Position numbers and translations under genes: made by a program
NCBI GenBank assembly: GCA_002313895.1
Contig: DCAW01000002.1
Coordinates: 1 to 30,711 of the forward strand
Source: Dehalococcoidia bacterium UBA1123
GTDB lineage: Bacteria; Chloroflexota; Dehalococcoidia; Lucifugimonadales; UBA1123
DNA length: 30,711 bases
Direction: 5' to 3'
Shown here: positions 1 through 8,525 of the stretch, piece by piece
Numbering within the stretch: the stretch's first letter is position 1
How the letters are laid out: every line of letters begins with the position of its first letter
Notes under the pieces: generated by a model
What the model was told of the DNA's origin: nothing
The model's input: only the letters and a program-made list of their open reading frames with translations
Databases searched by the model: none

Positions 1-2
1 CG

Positions 3-203
3 ATCACGGACTTTGTGAACTACTACAACAATCGACGTTAACACAAGGCTCTAGGAAACGTGACGCCCTCGGACGTGTTGGATGGTCGCAGGGAACAGAT
101 CCTGCAGAAGCGAAAGGAGGTTCAGACTCAGACTTTTCAGCGCAGACGATTGGACAATCAACAACTCAGAGAGCTCGCCGCATCACCACCGAATCTCCAT
201 TAG
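3..203 (+). pseudogene. 3' fragment of an integrase-type (IS3-like) transposase
   Basis: The frame starting at base 3 reads as the C-terminal end of a DDE integrase-core transposase: ITDFVNYYNNRR, then a TAA stop at 39-41, then HKALGNVTPSDVLDGRRE and a basic, Gln-rich tail to TAG at 201-203. The expected pattern in the family is YYN..RYH.AL.NVTP.DV, so the stop sits where Tyr is expected (TAC/TAT to TAA). The gene continues off the left edge, so only the last 67 codons are visible. The single nonsense codon makes this copy inactive unless the element is supplied in trans. The family assignment is from the motif only. IS3 versus a related rve-domain family is not settled. Confidence 0.75.
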
Positions 204-225
204 CTTTCTGTCCCATATTCGCTGA

Positions 226-900
226 ATGCATAGAGCCCACCCGTCATCGGAGGGCTATGTTGTTTTGACCGTCGGGGATACCGGAACAAGTATGACAGAC
301 GAAGTGAAAAGCAAAATCTTCGAGCCATTCTTCACGACCTTTGATGGTCGGCAAAGGCACTGGGTTGGGACTCGACACATGTTACGGAATTGCGACAAAA
401 GCTGGCGGACATATTGAGGTAGAGACGCAACTTGGGGAAGGGACGAGTTTCCACGTTTACTTGCCCATTGTCGATAGCGTGACCGATAACGACATTCACG
501 TTGATCCTGAGCGAGGTAACATCGCCATCGGCCACGAGACGGTCTTGCTTGTTGAAGATGAGGCGCTAGTCAAAAAAGCATGCGCTGTCACCCTTCGCAA
601 TCATGGAAACCACGTGCTGGAAGCCAGCAATGGTACTGAAGCTTTGAGAGTTGTCGAAGAAAACCTCGATTCGAGTATAGGCCTCCTATTCACGGATGTC
701 GTCATGCCTTTCATGGGGGGCGTCGAACTCTCACAAAAGGTCATTGACGCTATTCCTACCGTCAAAGTTTTGTTCGCGTCTGGTTACTCGGACGAACAGA
801 CTTTAAGCAATGTTTTGACCACCAAAGATCATCACTTCATCCAAAATCCTTCACGCCTTACGCGTTGGCAGGCTCCGTGAGAGAAATATTTGACGCCTGA
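226..900 (+). pseudogene. Truncated, frameshifted hybrid histidine kinase / response regulator
   Basis: This is the 3' part of a sensor kinase fused to a receiver domain. The first frame (226 to about 340) contains VGDTGTSM (G1 box, normally DTGTGM) and FEPFFTT (F box). The next frame (from about 341) continues with GKGTGLGLDTCYGI (G2 box), then a receiver domain with the acidic pair in VLLVEDE, the phospho-acceptor Asp in LLFTDVVMP and the SGYSD motif. A second one-base loss near 851 moves the end into the third frame, which reads FTPYALAGSVREIFDA and stops at 898-900. The conserved Lys of the receiver (QKP) is Asn here. The sensor, HisKA and N-box regions are missing, and a stop lies directly before 226, so the gene was cut at the transposase side. 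It is not functional as seen. Confidence 0.8.
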
Positions 901-1183
901 ACCCTGAGCCTGACCGTTTTGATACCTGGTATCGGAAATAGCGCCACGCTGCCACGCATCTCTTCTCCGATCCGCTCCAAAACACGGAATGGCATTATCC
1001 TCCTTGTGATAATGTGGCCGCTCCAGATTGAAAAAAACAACGTTTTCATAAACCCTCCACAAAACCCGTCTATAGGTTTATGATTGTCGTCAGCAAACAA
1101 TAGCAGACGCGATAAACAACGAATGACAAGTAACTAAGGCCACAGTGCCCTCATGCTGTATCGTGGCCGTGGAGGCAACCAAC

Positions 1184-2263
1184 ATGACACAGATTCGAGC
1201 AGCCCGCTGGAAGTCAGCGCTTGAGCTTGAAATCAGCACGGTCGAGCTGGACGGACCTGGCGCTGGCGAGGTTCAAGTGTCCATTCAGAGCGCGGGCATA
1301 TGTGGCTCGGACCTGCACGCGTTCAGAAACACATCGGGGTCTGGAAAAAACAGCGGTCTGGTTCCGGGACATGAAATCGCGGGGGTCGTCAGCGCAATCG
1401 GAGTGGGAGTGGGCCACGTCCGCGAGGGCGATGTGGTCGGCATCGAGCCTCTTTTGCGATCTGTCGTTTGTGGCACGTGTCGGTACTGTCTGGCCGGCGA
1501 ATACCAGGTCTGCACGGCAGACCGAGGGCCTGGCGGAGGGCTATACGGCGAAAAAGTCGATGGCGGAATGCGCGAGATGGGAACATTTCCTAGCCCTGCC
1601 GTGTTCCCGGTGCCGTCAGGCGTAGATGCCGAACTCGCCGCGTTGGCCGAACCGCTGGCCTGCTCGGTTCACGGCTATGAGAAGATCGGCCTTCGCGCCA
1701 ACCAGACTGTGCTGATCGTCGGCGCAGGCACGATAGGCCTGACGGCTCTGCTGGCGGCCAAAGCCGCTGGATCCCACGCCATCATTACCGCGCGGCATCC
1801 CCATCAGCAGGACGCCGCCCGCCGCATGGGGGCAGACGAGGTGATCGGAGATGACGAGGCGGGCCGCGCCAGGCTCGATGAGTTGGCCGCTCAAGAGGCC
1901 ATCGACGTGGCAGTTGAGACCGTAGGAGGCCGAGCCGACACGCTTATTCAGGCTCAACGCGCAGTGCGACGCATGGGCACGGTCATCGTGATTGGCATAT
2001 TCACAGACCGCCTCGCGACAATCGACGCGCTCGACATGGTGCTGAGAGAGTTGCAGATAGTTGGCGCGATAATCTACGGAGCTCCCACCGGCAAGGCCGA
2101 GTATGCGATGGCCCTGGACATGCTGGCAGACAACGCCGACACTGCCCGGACGTTGATCACTCACCGTTTCCCCCTTGAGGAGGCCAACGACGCCTTTGCC
2201 GCCGCCCTCGATAAGTCGAGCAATTCAATCAAGGTCCACATCAACCCGAACACGCAGTCCTGA
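1184..2263 (+). CDS. Zinc-dependent medium-chain alcohol/polyol dehydrogenase
   Basis: Member of the MDR superfamily (threonine / butanediol / sorbitol dehydrogenase-like) of 359 residues, probably NAD(P)-dependent oxidation of a secondary alcohol or polyol in the cytoplasm. The catalytic zinc ligands are visible as Cys40 in GICGSD and His63-Glu64 in GHE. The structural zinc site has four cysteines at 96, 99, 102 and 110. The Rossmann motif is VGAGTIG in the middle of the protein. The ATG at 1184 is chosen because GGAGG lies eight bases upstream; a longer reading from GTG 1145 lacks such a site. The substrate cannot be read from sequence, but the sugar-acid genes downstream suggest a polyol or sugar derivative. 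The gap to the next gene exceeds 500 bases, so it is probably a single transcription unit. Confidence 0.9.
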   Translation: MTQIRAARWKSALELEISTVELDGPGAGEVQVSIQSAGICGSDLHAFRNTSGSGKNSGLVPGHEIAGVVSAIGVGVGHVREGDVVGIEPLLRSVVCGTCRYCLAGEYQVCTADRGPGGGLYGEKVDGGMREMGTFPSPAVFPVPSGVDAELAALAEPLACSVHGYEKIGLRANQTVLIVGAGTIGLTALLAAKAAGSHAIITARHPHQQDAARRMGADEVIGDDEAGRARLDELAAQEAIDVAVETVGGRADTLIQAQRAVRRMGTVIVIGIFTDRLATIDALDMVLRELQIVGAIIYGAPTGKAEYAMALDMLADNADTARTLITHRFPLEEANDAFAAALDKSSNSIKVHINPNTQS

Positions 2264-2774
2264 ACGAATTTGGCGCCGCGCGCTGCGATTCGACCATCAT
2301 GCGGCCACTTTCCAACTGAAGCGAATCCCCCAAACAGTCAGGCCCGCAAATCTTTGGTCACAATTGTTGTATGTGTAATCTCGGACCAGAAATTTTGTGC
2401 GAGTCCTCATGAACGGCCCTTTAGTGCTGCACCATCGGCATGGCCTGTCAAATCCAATACGCAACTCAGCCCCCTCAACAAATCTTGTTCTGCGCTGTAT
2501 CGGACCTCGCCCCAACCAATCGCAATTCAGCAACCCCTGATGGTTGAATTCAAGACCACACCCGATCCAGCCACTGCCATCTGCCAACTTGTAAAACTCA
2601 TCACTTTGACAGATTTGATGTCTCATCGTGCAATTCGTCTCAATTACCAATGTGCAACTACTCGATAGAAAAATCGACGCCGTAGCATAATGGCATGCGT
2701 CAGGTGGTATAAACTCAACGCAATAGCATTGATCGCAATTGGCAAGTCAATCGGCTTATGAACCGGAGGCACTA
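2264..2774. other. Intergenic region, no supported gene
   Basis: About 510 bases separate the alcohol dehydrogenase from the PPOX-fold gene. Open frames exist on both strands (for example 2297-2650 minus), but they lack a ribosome binding site and recognisable motifs, and I do not call them genes. A possible promoter at 2606-2634 is listed separately. No tRNA or strong hairpin was seen. Confidence 0.5.
2606..2634 (+). promoter_or_regulatory. Possible sigma70-like promoter
   Basis: A perfect TTGACA at 2606-2611 is followed after 17 bases by TGCAAT (four of six matches to TATAAT). It lies about 140 bases upstream of the PPOX-fold gene start. This is a sequence match only; the -10 is weak. Confidence 0.25.
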
Positions 2775-3197
2775 ATGGAATTTGAAGACATCCGACCATT
2801 TCTAGAGGCAACCCACCAGGCAGTCGTGACCACATTCCAGTCCAACGGCGCGGTTCAAGCGAGCATCGTAGTCGCCGGTGCTTACGAAGGGGCTGCTGCA
2901 TTTGTGTCGATTCGCGGCAGTTCAGCAAAAGTTCGAAACCTTCGTCGTGACGCCCGGTGCACCGTGTTGACCGTGACCGATGGTTGGCGCAGCTACGCCG
3001 TTGTCGAAGGCACGGCGCAACTGTTCGACGCATGCAACACTGACTCCGAACAATTACGAGTGTTGTTGCGAGCAGTTTACGGCGCATGCGGGGGCGGGGA
3101 GCATCCAGACTGGGAAGAATATGACCAGGTCATGCGCCAGCAGAAAGCCGTCGCGGTGTTGGTGCAGCCGGAACGAATCTACGGATTGCTCAGATAG
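2775..3197 (+). CDS. PPOX-class split-barrel flavin/F420-dependent oxidoreductase
   Basis: A small protein of 140 residues with the pattern of the pyridoxamine-phosphate-oxidase-like split beta-barrel fold. It has an N-terminal strand (QAVVTTFQSNGAVQAS), then FVSIRGSSAKVRNLRRDARCTVLT, where the Lys/Arg cluster usually contacts the cofactor phosphate, and a C-terminal strand ending PERIYGLLR. The family includes F420-dependent reductases of Actinobacteria and Chloroflexota and FMN-binding proteins; which cofactor is used here is not decided by sequence. ATG 2775 is preceded by GGAGG with five bases spacing, which favours it over the upstream TTG at 2739. It is co-directional with the lactonase gene 139 bases downstream. 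Confidence 0.75.
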   Translation: MEFEDIRPFLEATHQAVVTTFQSNGAVQASIVVAGAYEGAAAFVSIRGSSAKVRNLRRDARCTVLTVTDGWRSYAVVEGTAQLFDACNTDSEQLRVLLRAVYGACGGGEHPDWEEYDQVMRQQKAVAVLVQPERIYGLLR

Positions 3198-3336
3198 CCA
3201 ACTTATCAGTCACGAGAGTGCCGCTTGACCAAATTTGCCAGCCCTGTCATCCTGTGCCATATACAAGAATGTTCCATATCAGGCGCTATCAAAGCGTTCC
3301 ACACCGCCCAAATATTCACATACAAGAGGACGAAAA

Positions 3337-4182
3337 ATGCCCACGAACATGAACAACCTCGTGCCGGAACAGGAACCCGAAAAGCTAGCCGGCGACCTCC
3401 AGTTCACAGAGGGGCCTGTGTGGCACCCTGACGGCTATCTTCTGTTCAGCGACATTCCTTCAAACGATATCAAAAAATACACCCCAGGCGGCAGTGTCGA
3501 GACGCACCTGACTCCCAGCCGAAACTCAAACGGCCTGACCTTCGACCGCGAAGGAAGGCTGGTCGCGTGCGAGCATACCGGACGTCAGGTGTCACGCCAG
3601 AGCGCAGATGGGGCAATGGAGCCGGTGGCGACCCATTACGACGGTAAGAGACTGAACAGCCCCAACGACGTCGTGGTCCACTCCAACGGACGGATATTTT
3701 TCACCGACCCGCCCTACGGCATTGAGCCTGAACAGGCGGAGATCGGGTTCAACGGCGTCTATCGCATCGACGCCGACGGCAGTGTGACGATGCTGGAGTC
3801 GGATTTCGGACGTCCCAACGGCCTCGCGTTCTCGCCTGACGAGTCGATCCTATATGTTGACGACACCGAGCGTCGCAACGTCCGGGCCTTCGACGTTGGG
3901 GACGGCTTCTCCCTTTCTAACGACCGCGTGTTCATCGACATGGACACGCCCGAAGCAGGAAGCCCCGACGGCATGAAGGTGGACACCGAAGGCAACCTGT
4001 ACGTCACTGGAGCGGGCGGCGTGTGGGTCATATCGCCCGACGGCGCCCATCTGGGAACCATCGCGTTCCCCGAGCTTCCGGCCAACGTGGCCTTCGGCGG
4101 GGACGATTACAAAACTCTGTTCGTCACGGCTCGAACCGGCCTGTACAGCGTCCAGGTCAACACTCCTGGAATCAAGCCGTAG
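3337..4182 (+). CDS. SMP-30/gluconolactonase-family lactonase
   Basis: A protein of 281 residues with the six-bladed propeller signature of the SMP-30/gluconolaconase/LRE family, which hydrolyses sugar lactones to aldonic acids using a divalent metal. The expected metal-binding triad is present: Glu25 in FTEGPVW, Asn161 in GRPNGLAFSPD and Asp211 in SPDGMKVD. The substrate-side SPNDVVV motif is at 108-114. There is no signal peptide, so it should act in the cytoplasm. ATG 3337 has AGAGGA six bases upstream; the longer reading from TTG 3235 has no such site. It lies 51 bases upstream of the acetamidase gene, probably in one transcript. Lactone hydrolysis fits with the enolase-superfamily dehydratases further on. 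Confidence 0.88.
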   Translation: MPTNMNNLVPEQEPEKLAGDLQFTEGPVWHPDGYLLFSDIPSNDIKKYTPGGSVETHLTPSRNSNGLTFDREGRLVACEHTGRQVSRQSADGAMEPVATHYDGKRLNSPNDVVVHSNGRIFFTDPPYGIEPEQAEIGFNGVYRIDADGSVTMLESDFGRPNGLAFSPDESILYVDDTERRNVRAFDVGDGFSLSNDRVFIDMDTPEAGSPDGMKVDTEGNLYVTGAGGVWVISPDGAHLGTIAFPELPANVAFGGDDYKTLFVTARTGLYSVQVNTPGIKP

Positions 4183-4233
4183 CCGACAGACAATCATGCC
4201 CTAGAGCGGGCCCATAAATCAGATTGGAACATC

Positions 4234-5139
4234 ATGGAACACAATTTCTCGCCAACCACCTACTATTCGACCATAGGCTCTCACGAGCCTGCGCTGAACG
4301 TCTCTAGCGGGGACACGGTGGTTACTGCAACCATCGACGCGGGCGGCTGGCACGCCAACGGCGAGTTCATAGGGCCGCGCGGCAACCCACAGACAGGCCC
4401 AATTTACGTTGAGGGCGCAGAACCCGGCGATACCCTGAAAGTAAAGTTCGAGAAAATCTGGCCCAATCGGCCCCACGGGTTCTGCTCTCGTCGCATCGCT
4501 CCCCACGTGCTGGAACCCGGCGACCCGAACATGGTGGACCTGTCGGAGCGCCTAACGTTCAGGCTCGACTTTGAGAACAGCACAGCGACGGTTGAAGGCG
4601 GCCCCTCTTCCCTGTCAGACCTGACCGTGCCGATTCAACCGATGCTGGGATGCTTCGGCGTCGCTCCGGCCCGAGGACAAGCCATATCGACCGCCACTTC
4701 CGGGCCATACGGCGGAAACATGGACTACAAAGGCTTCGCCCCTGGAGTCACTGCCTACTTGCCTGTTTTCGTGGAGGGCGCGTTGTTCCACCTGGGCGAT
4801 GGTCACGCATGGCAGGCCGATGGCGAAATCCTGGGCACCGGAATCGAGATTTCGATGGATGTCACACTTACTCTTGAGGTCATCAAAGGCAAGGAGATCG
4901 GATGGCCGCGAGGCGAGAACGACGATTACATCTTCACCGCAGGCAACGCTCGACCACTGGACCAGGCGACCCAGCACGCCTCGTCCGAGATGCTCCGATG
5001 GCTCCAGACCGATTACGGCCTGGACTCGGAGGAGGCGAATTTCCTGCTTGGGATGCACGTGGAATACGACGTCGGCAACATCTTCGACCCGGCCTTCACC
5101 ATGGTCTGCAAATTGCCTAAGAGCGTTCTGCCCAAGTAA
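4234..5139 (+). CDS. Acetamidase/formamidase family protein
   Basis: A 301-residue protein of the FmdA/AmdA family, which hydrolyses short amides to ammonia and the carboxylate. Family hallmarks seen are WHANGEFIGPRGNPQTGPIYVEGAEPGD near residues 39-66 (partly quoted as NGEFIGPRGNPQTGPIYVEG), MLGCFGVAP near 138-146, and the metal-site region HLGDGHAWQADGE at 186-198, where His186, Asp189 and His191 are the likely ligands. The length is close to the family norm and no membrane segment is seen. The start ATG has only a weak Shine-Dalgarno (TTGGAA). It follows the lactonase at 51 bases. The true substrate is unknown; nitrogen release from an amide or amidosugar would fit the neighbourhood. Confidence 0.9.
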   Translation: MEHNFSPTTYYSTIGSHEPALNVSSGDTVVTATIDAGGWHANGEFIGPRGNPQTGPIYVEGAEPGDTLKVKFEKIWPNRPHGFCSRRIAPHVLEPGDPNMVDLSERLTFRLDFENSTATVEGGPSSLSDLTVPIQPMLGCFGVAPARGQAISTATSGPYGGNMDYKGFAPGVTAYLPVFVEGALFHLGDGHAWQADGEILGTGIEISMDVTLTLEVIKGKEIGWPRGENDDYIFTAGNARPLDQATQHASSEMLRWLQTDYGLDSEEANFLLGMHVEYDVGNIFDPAFTMVCKLPKSVLPK

Positions 5140-5151
5140 CGATGTTCTGAA

Positions 5152-5248
5152 TTGTCATGCTGAGCGAAGCCGAAGCATTTGGTCGCCAGGGAAGCAAATG
5201 TTGCATTATTAACGGCCAGATTCTTCGATTGCGATCTCAGAATGACAA
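5152..5248. repeat. Intergenic palindromic repeat, copy 1
   Basis: Two imperfect inverted arms of about 30 bases: 5152-5181 (TTGTCATGCTGAGCGAAGCC...) and 5217-5248, whose reverse complement begins TTGTCATTCTGAG and ends GAAGAATCTG. The loop is about 35 bases. A second copy occurs at 8298-8389. It lies between convergent genes (acetamidase and the SnoaL-like gene), so its hairpin may also terminate transcription. The 'TGTCATTCTGAG...GAAGAATCT' type is, to my knowledge, widespread in Chloroflexota intergenic DNA. Confidence 0.75.
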
Positions 5249-5284
5249 GGCGGCTCTAGGTGGCTGAAACCCGATTGCTGAAAG

Positions 5285-5710
5285 CTATTCCCAGGCTCCG
5301 ATCTGTCGGAGCAGGTCGAGGTCGTCGCGTTGCACCCACTCCTCTGCGATCAGTCCGTCTTCCATTCTGGATATTGCCATTCCCGTAGATGAGATGCTGA
5401 CTCCGGTGGGAGTAATATTCCTCCATGTCCCAAGATGAGTCCCGATCATTATCCAACGACGAGTGACGAACTCGCCGTTGGCGGACGGGATAATCCAAAC
5501 GTCAAAATGAAAATCCGGGAAACCGGTTTGCAGGCTCACGATCTGCGCTTTGACTGACTCAATACCCACAACTGGCTCATTCAGTAAGGAGTCCCGTCTG
5601 ACGTGGCCGGGTGTGAGCAATTCATCAACTATCTGAATGTTGCCCCGATTCCACGCCTCTTCGACATACCGCGCGACCACTTCTTCTGCGGCCATGTTTG
5701 GATGCCCCAT
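5285..5710 (-). CDS. SnoaL-like / NTF2-fold polyketide-cyclase-like protein
   Basis: A 141-residue minus-strand protein with the SnoaL/ester-cyclase pattern: N-terminal helix VVARYVEEAWNRGNI, then a central GFPDFHFDVW strand, GTHLGTW, and the C-terminal TPTGVSISSTGM ... EEWVQRDDLDLLRQIGA. Members of the NTF2-like fold include cyclases, dehydratase-like and isomerase enzymes as well as proteins of unknown function; the reaction cannot be inferred here. The start has AGGAGG close upstream. It is the only minus-strand gene in the first 11 kb, convergent with the acetamidase and divergent from the MFS gene at 5863, sharing an upstream region of about 150 bases with it. Confidence 0.8.
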   Translation of the reverse strand: MGHPNMAAEEVVARYVEEAWNRGNIQIVDELLTPGHVRRDSLLNEPVVGIESVKAQIVSLQTGFPDFHFDVWIIPSANGEFVTRRWIMIGTHLGTWRNITPTGVSISSTGMAISRMEDGLIAEEWVQRDDLDLLRQIGAWE

Positions 5711-5862
5711 ATCGCCTCCTTGCGAACGATTTAGTCTCGACGTTTCAACGGCATTCTAACCAACCATGTCGTGCCGATGTCAGGCAATCGAGCATCGAAC
5801 TGTTGTAGTATCCTTGGGACTCGAATCTGATTCCATTCGCCAGGCGACAAATACCCATCCGA

Positions 5863-7089
5863 TTGAACCTCTCCCATAAACTACAGAACGCAGCCTCCCC
5901 CTTCAGCACGTTACGCCAGCGAAACTTCGGCCTGGTCTGGTCGTCGATTATGCTTGGCGGAATGGGCGCTCAGATGGAAACGCTGGTGATGGCGTGGTTC
6001 GTGCTGACGCTCACAGACTCGCCATTCCTCGTGGGGTTGGCAGGCTCGGCTAGAATGGCCGCCAACATTCTTGCCCTGTTCGCCGGAGCCATCGCCGACC
6101 GAATGCCCCGCCATCTGCTCCTCTCTGGGGTCGGATTCGTCATGGGCTCGCTGGCGATCATCTTGCTGGCCCTTCTGTTGACCGATACGTTGGAGGTGTG
6201 GCACATATTCGTCATATCTTTCGCCAGCGGACTTGCCCGAATCTTTCAGATGCCCGCCGGCCAATCTCTGGCGGCGGACAGCGTTCCGCAGGGCCGCATC
6301 TCCACCAGCGTGGCCCTAATCAACAGCGGCATGAACCTCAACTTGATCATCGGCCCGCTGATCGGCGGAATACTATTCGAGGCGTTCGGCCCCGAAGGCG
6401 CGTACGCGCTGATAAGCGCGTTGTACATCTCCAGTGGGGTCTGCGCGTTGTTCATCCGAGTGAGCAGGTTGACCGAGCAAACGAGAGAGTCCGTCTGGAG
6501 ACTTGTGTTGGGAGGGTTGAGATACGTCAAAGTTCAACAGGCATTGTGGGCCGGGCTGCTTGTGGCGGTCATAATCAACCTCACGGGGTTCCCTTTCCAC
6601 ACCACTCTGATGCCGATATTCGCCAAGGACGTGCTGGGGACCGACGCTCGAGGGTTGGGATTGTTGATATCCGCTTTCGGAATTGGCGCTCTGTTCGGCT
6701 CCTTCGCTCTGGCATCGGTGCAAAACATGAAGCACACTGGCAGGTTATTGATCGTCGCGGTAATTGTGTGGCACGCCTCGATGGTGGTGTTTTCAACGTC
6801 GACGTCGTTCCCCACCTCCCTGGCAGTTCTCGTCGTGTCTGGAATGGCGTTCTCAGCGACTTTAGTTCTGATCCTTACAGTCCTGCTTCGCACCGCGCTC
6901 CCAGAATACAGAGGGCGAATCATGGGATTGCGAGTGCTGGCGATCTACGCTCACACTTTCGGAAGCCTCAGCTCAGGAGGCATGGCAAGCCTGTGGGGAG
7001 CGCCAGTAGCCGCCAATATCAACGCTGTCTGGGGAGTCACGATGCTTGGACTGCTGGCATTCATCGCCCCCAAGTTGCGGCGGGCGTAA
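5863..7089 (+). CDS. MFS transporter (EntS/MFS_3-like exporter)
   Basis: A 408-residue, highly hydrophobic protein with the spacing of twelve transmembrane helices. The N-terminus (LRQRNFGLVWSSIMLGGMG) and the loop AGAIADRMPRHLLL after TM3, matching the MFS signature G-x-x-x-D-R-x-x-R, are typical of the MFS_3 group that includes EntS-like exporters. It sits in the cytoplasmic membrane; its cargo is unknown. The start is uncertain. TTG at 5863 gives a normal N-terminus, while the first in-frame ATG (5950) would remove the beginning of TM1. No clear Shine-Dalgarno precedes the TTG, only AGGCGA about 14 bases away. The next gene starts 86 bases downstream on the same strand. Confidence 0.85.
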   Translation: MNLSHKLQNAASPFSTLRQRNFGLVWSSIMLGGMGAQMETLVMAWFVLTLTDSPFLVGLAGSARMAANILALFAGAIADRMPRHLLLSGVGFVMGSLAIILLALLLTDTLEVWHIFVISFASGLARIFQMPAGQSLAADSVPQGRISTSVALINSGMNLNLIIGPLIGGILFEAFGPEGAYALISALYISSGVCALFIRVSRLTEQTRESVWRLVLGGLRYVKVQQALWAGLLVAVIINLTGFPFHTTLMPIFAKDVLGTDARGLGLLISAFGIGALFGSFALASVQNMKHTGRLLIVAVIVWHASMVVFSTSTSFPTSLAVLVVSGMAFSATLVLILTVLLRTALPEYRGRIMGLRVLAIYAHTFGSLSSGGMASLWGAPVAANINAVWGVTMLGLLAFIAPKLRRA

Positions 7090-7175
7090 AGTCGACCATA
7101 GACTAGCCACTTTCATGTCAAGGGCTGTTCCGATATATTAGGCTTCATCCAGATTATTTCAAAGACGAGGTATTC

Positions 7176-8267
7176 GTGAGCCAACTTTTCACACCCATAA
7201 CCATTCGAGGCGAAACCATCCCCAACCGCGTGTGGGTCTCGCCAATGTGCCAGTACTCCTCGGACACCGAGGACGGACGGTGCCGACCATGGCACTTGAT
7301 CCACTACGGGTCCAGAGCGCAGGGAGGCGCGGGTCTCGTGATGGTAGAAGCAACGGCGGTCCAGCCTGAAGGCAGGATAACGCCGTGGGACCTGGGTTTC
7401 TGGTCCGACGACCAGTCCGGGTCATTCGAGCAAGTGGCTGAAGCCATCGACAGGACGGGTTCGACGCCAGCAATCCAGCTTGCTCATGCCGGTCGCAAAG
7501 CCTCACACACGAAACCCTGGGAAGGCAGCGACTTCCTGGAAATCGGCGACGGGGGTTGGGAGATAATCGGCCCCAGCCCCGTGAAATTCCAAGACGACTG
7601 GGGAACACCCAACGAGCTAACCATAGAAGACATCGACGCGGTGGTCGCAGATTTCGCAAGCGCCGCTCGTCGCTCAGTCGACGTCGGCATGCGCGCCATT
7701 GAGCTTCACATGGCCCACGGCTACCTGGGATGCGAATTTCTCTCTCCCCTATCCAACCTGCGTCAGGATGAGTTTGGAGGCTCGCTGCGAAACCGCTCCC
7801 GGTTCGCCCTCCAGGCGGTTCGGGCCGTGCGGAAGACGATTCCAGAATCCATGCCCTTGTTCGTCAGAGTGTCGGCCACCGAATATATGGATGACGGCTG
7901 GAACATCGACGAATGCGTTCAGCTATGCCAGTGGCTGAAGGGCGAAGGCGTTGACCTGATCGACTGCTCATCGGGCGGCAACTCCGTTGACCAGAACTTG
8001 GAGCCTTACCCCGGCTACCAGGTTCAATTCTCATCTCGAATCCGCAACGACACCGACATGCTGACCGGCGCGGTTGGCTTGATCACAGAGCCTCTTCAGG
8101 CGGAGAAGATACTGGCCGACGAAGAGGCGGATGTCGTCCTGTTGGCCCGGGAGCTTCTTCGCGACCCGTACTGGCCCCTGCACGCCAGGGAGGTGCTTGA
8201 CGATGACACGTCCACATGGCCCGATCAGTACGCCAGAGCGGCAGGCATTCCGAGTATCGCCCGTTAG
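7176..8267 (+). CDS. Old yellow enzyme, YqjM-type NAD(P)H:flavin oxidoreductase
   Basis: A 363-residue FMN-dependent ene-reductase of the thermophilic-like YqjM class. It reduces the C=C bond of alpha,beta-unsaturated carbonyl compounds in the cytoplasm. Class features seen are SPMCQYSS with the redox-tuning Cys25 and Tyr27, QLAHAGRK, the substrate-binding pair His178 and His181 in ELHMAHGYL, EFLSPLSN..DEFGGS, VDLIDCSSGG, and the phosphate-binding end TGAVGLI and ARELLRDP. The length matches the family (about 340-360). The GTG start has a GACGAGG site five bases upstream and no better ATG nearby. SAR202-type genomes are known for expanded flavin-dependent oxidoreductase families, although that term also covers FMN monooxygenases, which this is not. 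Confidence 0.93.
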   Translation: MSQLFTPITIRGETIPNRVWVSPMCQYSSDTEDGRCRPWHLIHYGSRAQGGAGLVMVEATAVQPEGRITPWDLGFWSDDQSGSFEQVAEAIDRTGSTPAIQLAHAGRKASHTKPWEGSDFLEIGDGGWEIIGPSPVKFQDDWGTPNELTIEDIDAVVADFASAARRSVDVGMRAIELHMAHGYLGCEFLSPLSNLRQDEFGGSLRNRSRFALQAVRAVRKTIPESMPLFVRVSATEYMDDGWNIDECVQLCQWLKGEGVDLIDCSSGGNSVDQNLEPYPGYQVQFSSRIRNDTDMLTGAVGLITEPLQAEKILADEEADVVLLARELLRDPYWPLHAREVLDDDTSTWPDQYARAAGIPSIAR

Positions 8268-8297
8268 TTCCTGTATTTAGATCGCTCAACTAAACCA

Positions 8298-8389
8298 TGT
8301 CATTTTGAGACCACCGTCGAAAAATCTGGCCCATGGGAACAACCGTGGCATTATATCAACCAGATGCTCCACTCCGTTCAGCATGACAT
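8298..8389. repeat. Intergenic palindromic repeat, copy 2 (degenerate)
   Basis: Left arm 8298-8329 begins TGTCATTTTGAG and ends AAATCTGG. Right arm 8360-8389 is CCAGATGCTCC...GCATGACAT, whose reverse complement ATGTCATGCTGA...GCATCTGG pairs imperfectly with the left arm. The arm sequences resemble those of the copy at 5152-5248. It lies in the 258-base gap between the flavin oxidoreductase and the first enolase-superfamily gene. Confidence 0.65.
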
Positions 8390-8525
8390 TGGGAGATTTT
8401 GTTAATCGTTTTATTAGGTGAATAGATTTGGCAATCTGCGCGATGTAAAATAGGCGAGATTCGACCCCTGGTTGGATTTGGCCCTGCCGACCCATCGTCA
8501 ACCCCAGTGGAGGAGAACAAGCTAA

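Noticed and set aside
2297..2650. Open frame of 117 residues on the minus strand in the 2264-2774 gap
   Set aside because: Starts at a TTG with no ribosome binding site and shows no recognisable motif or plausible domain composition.
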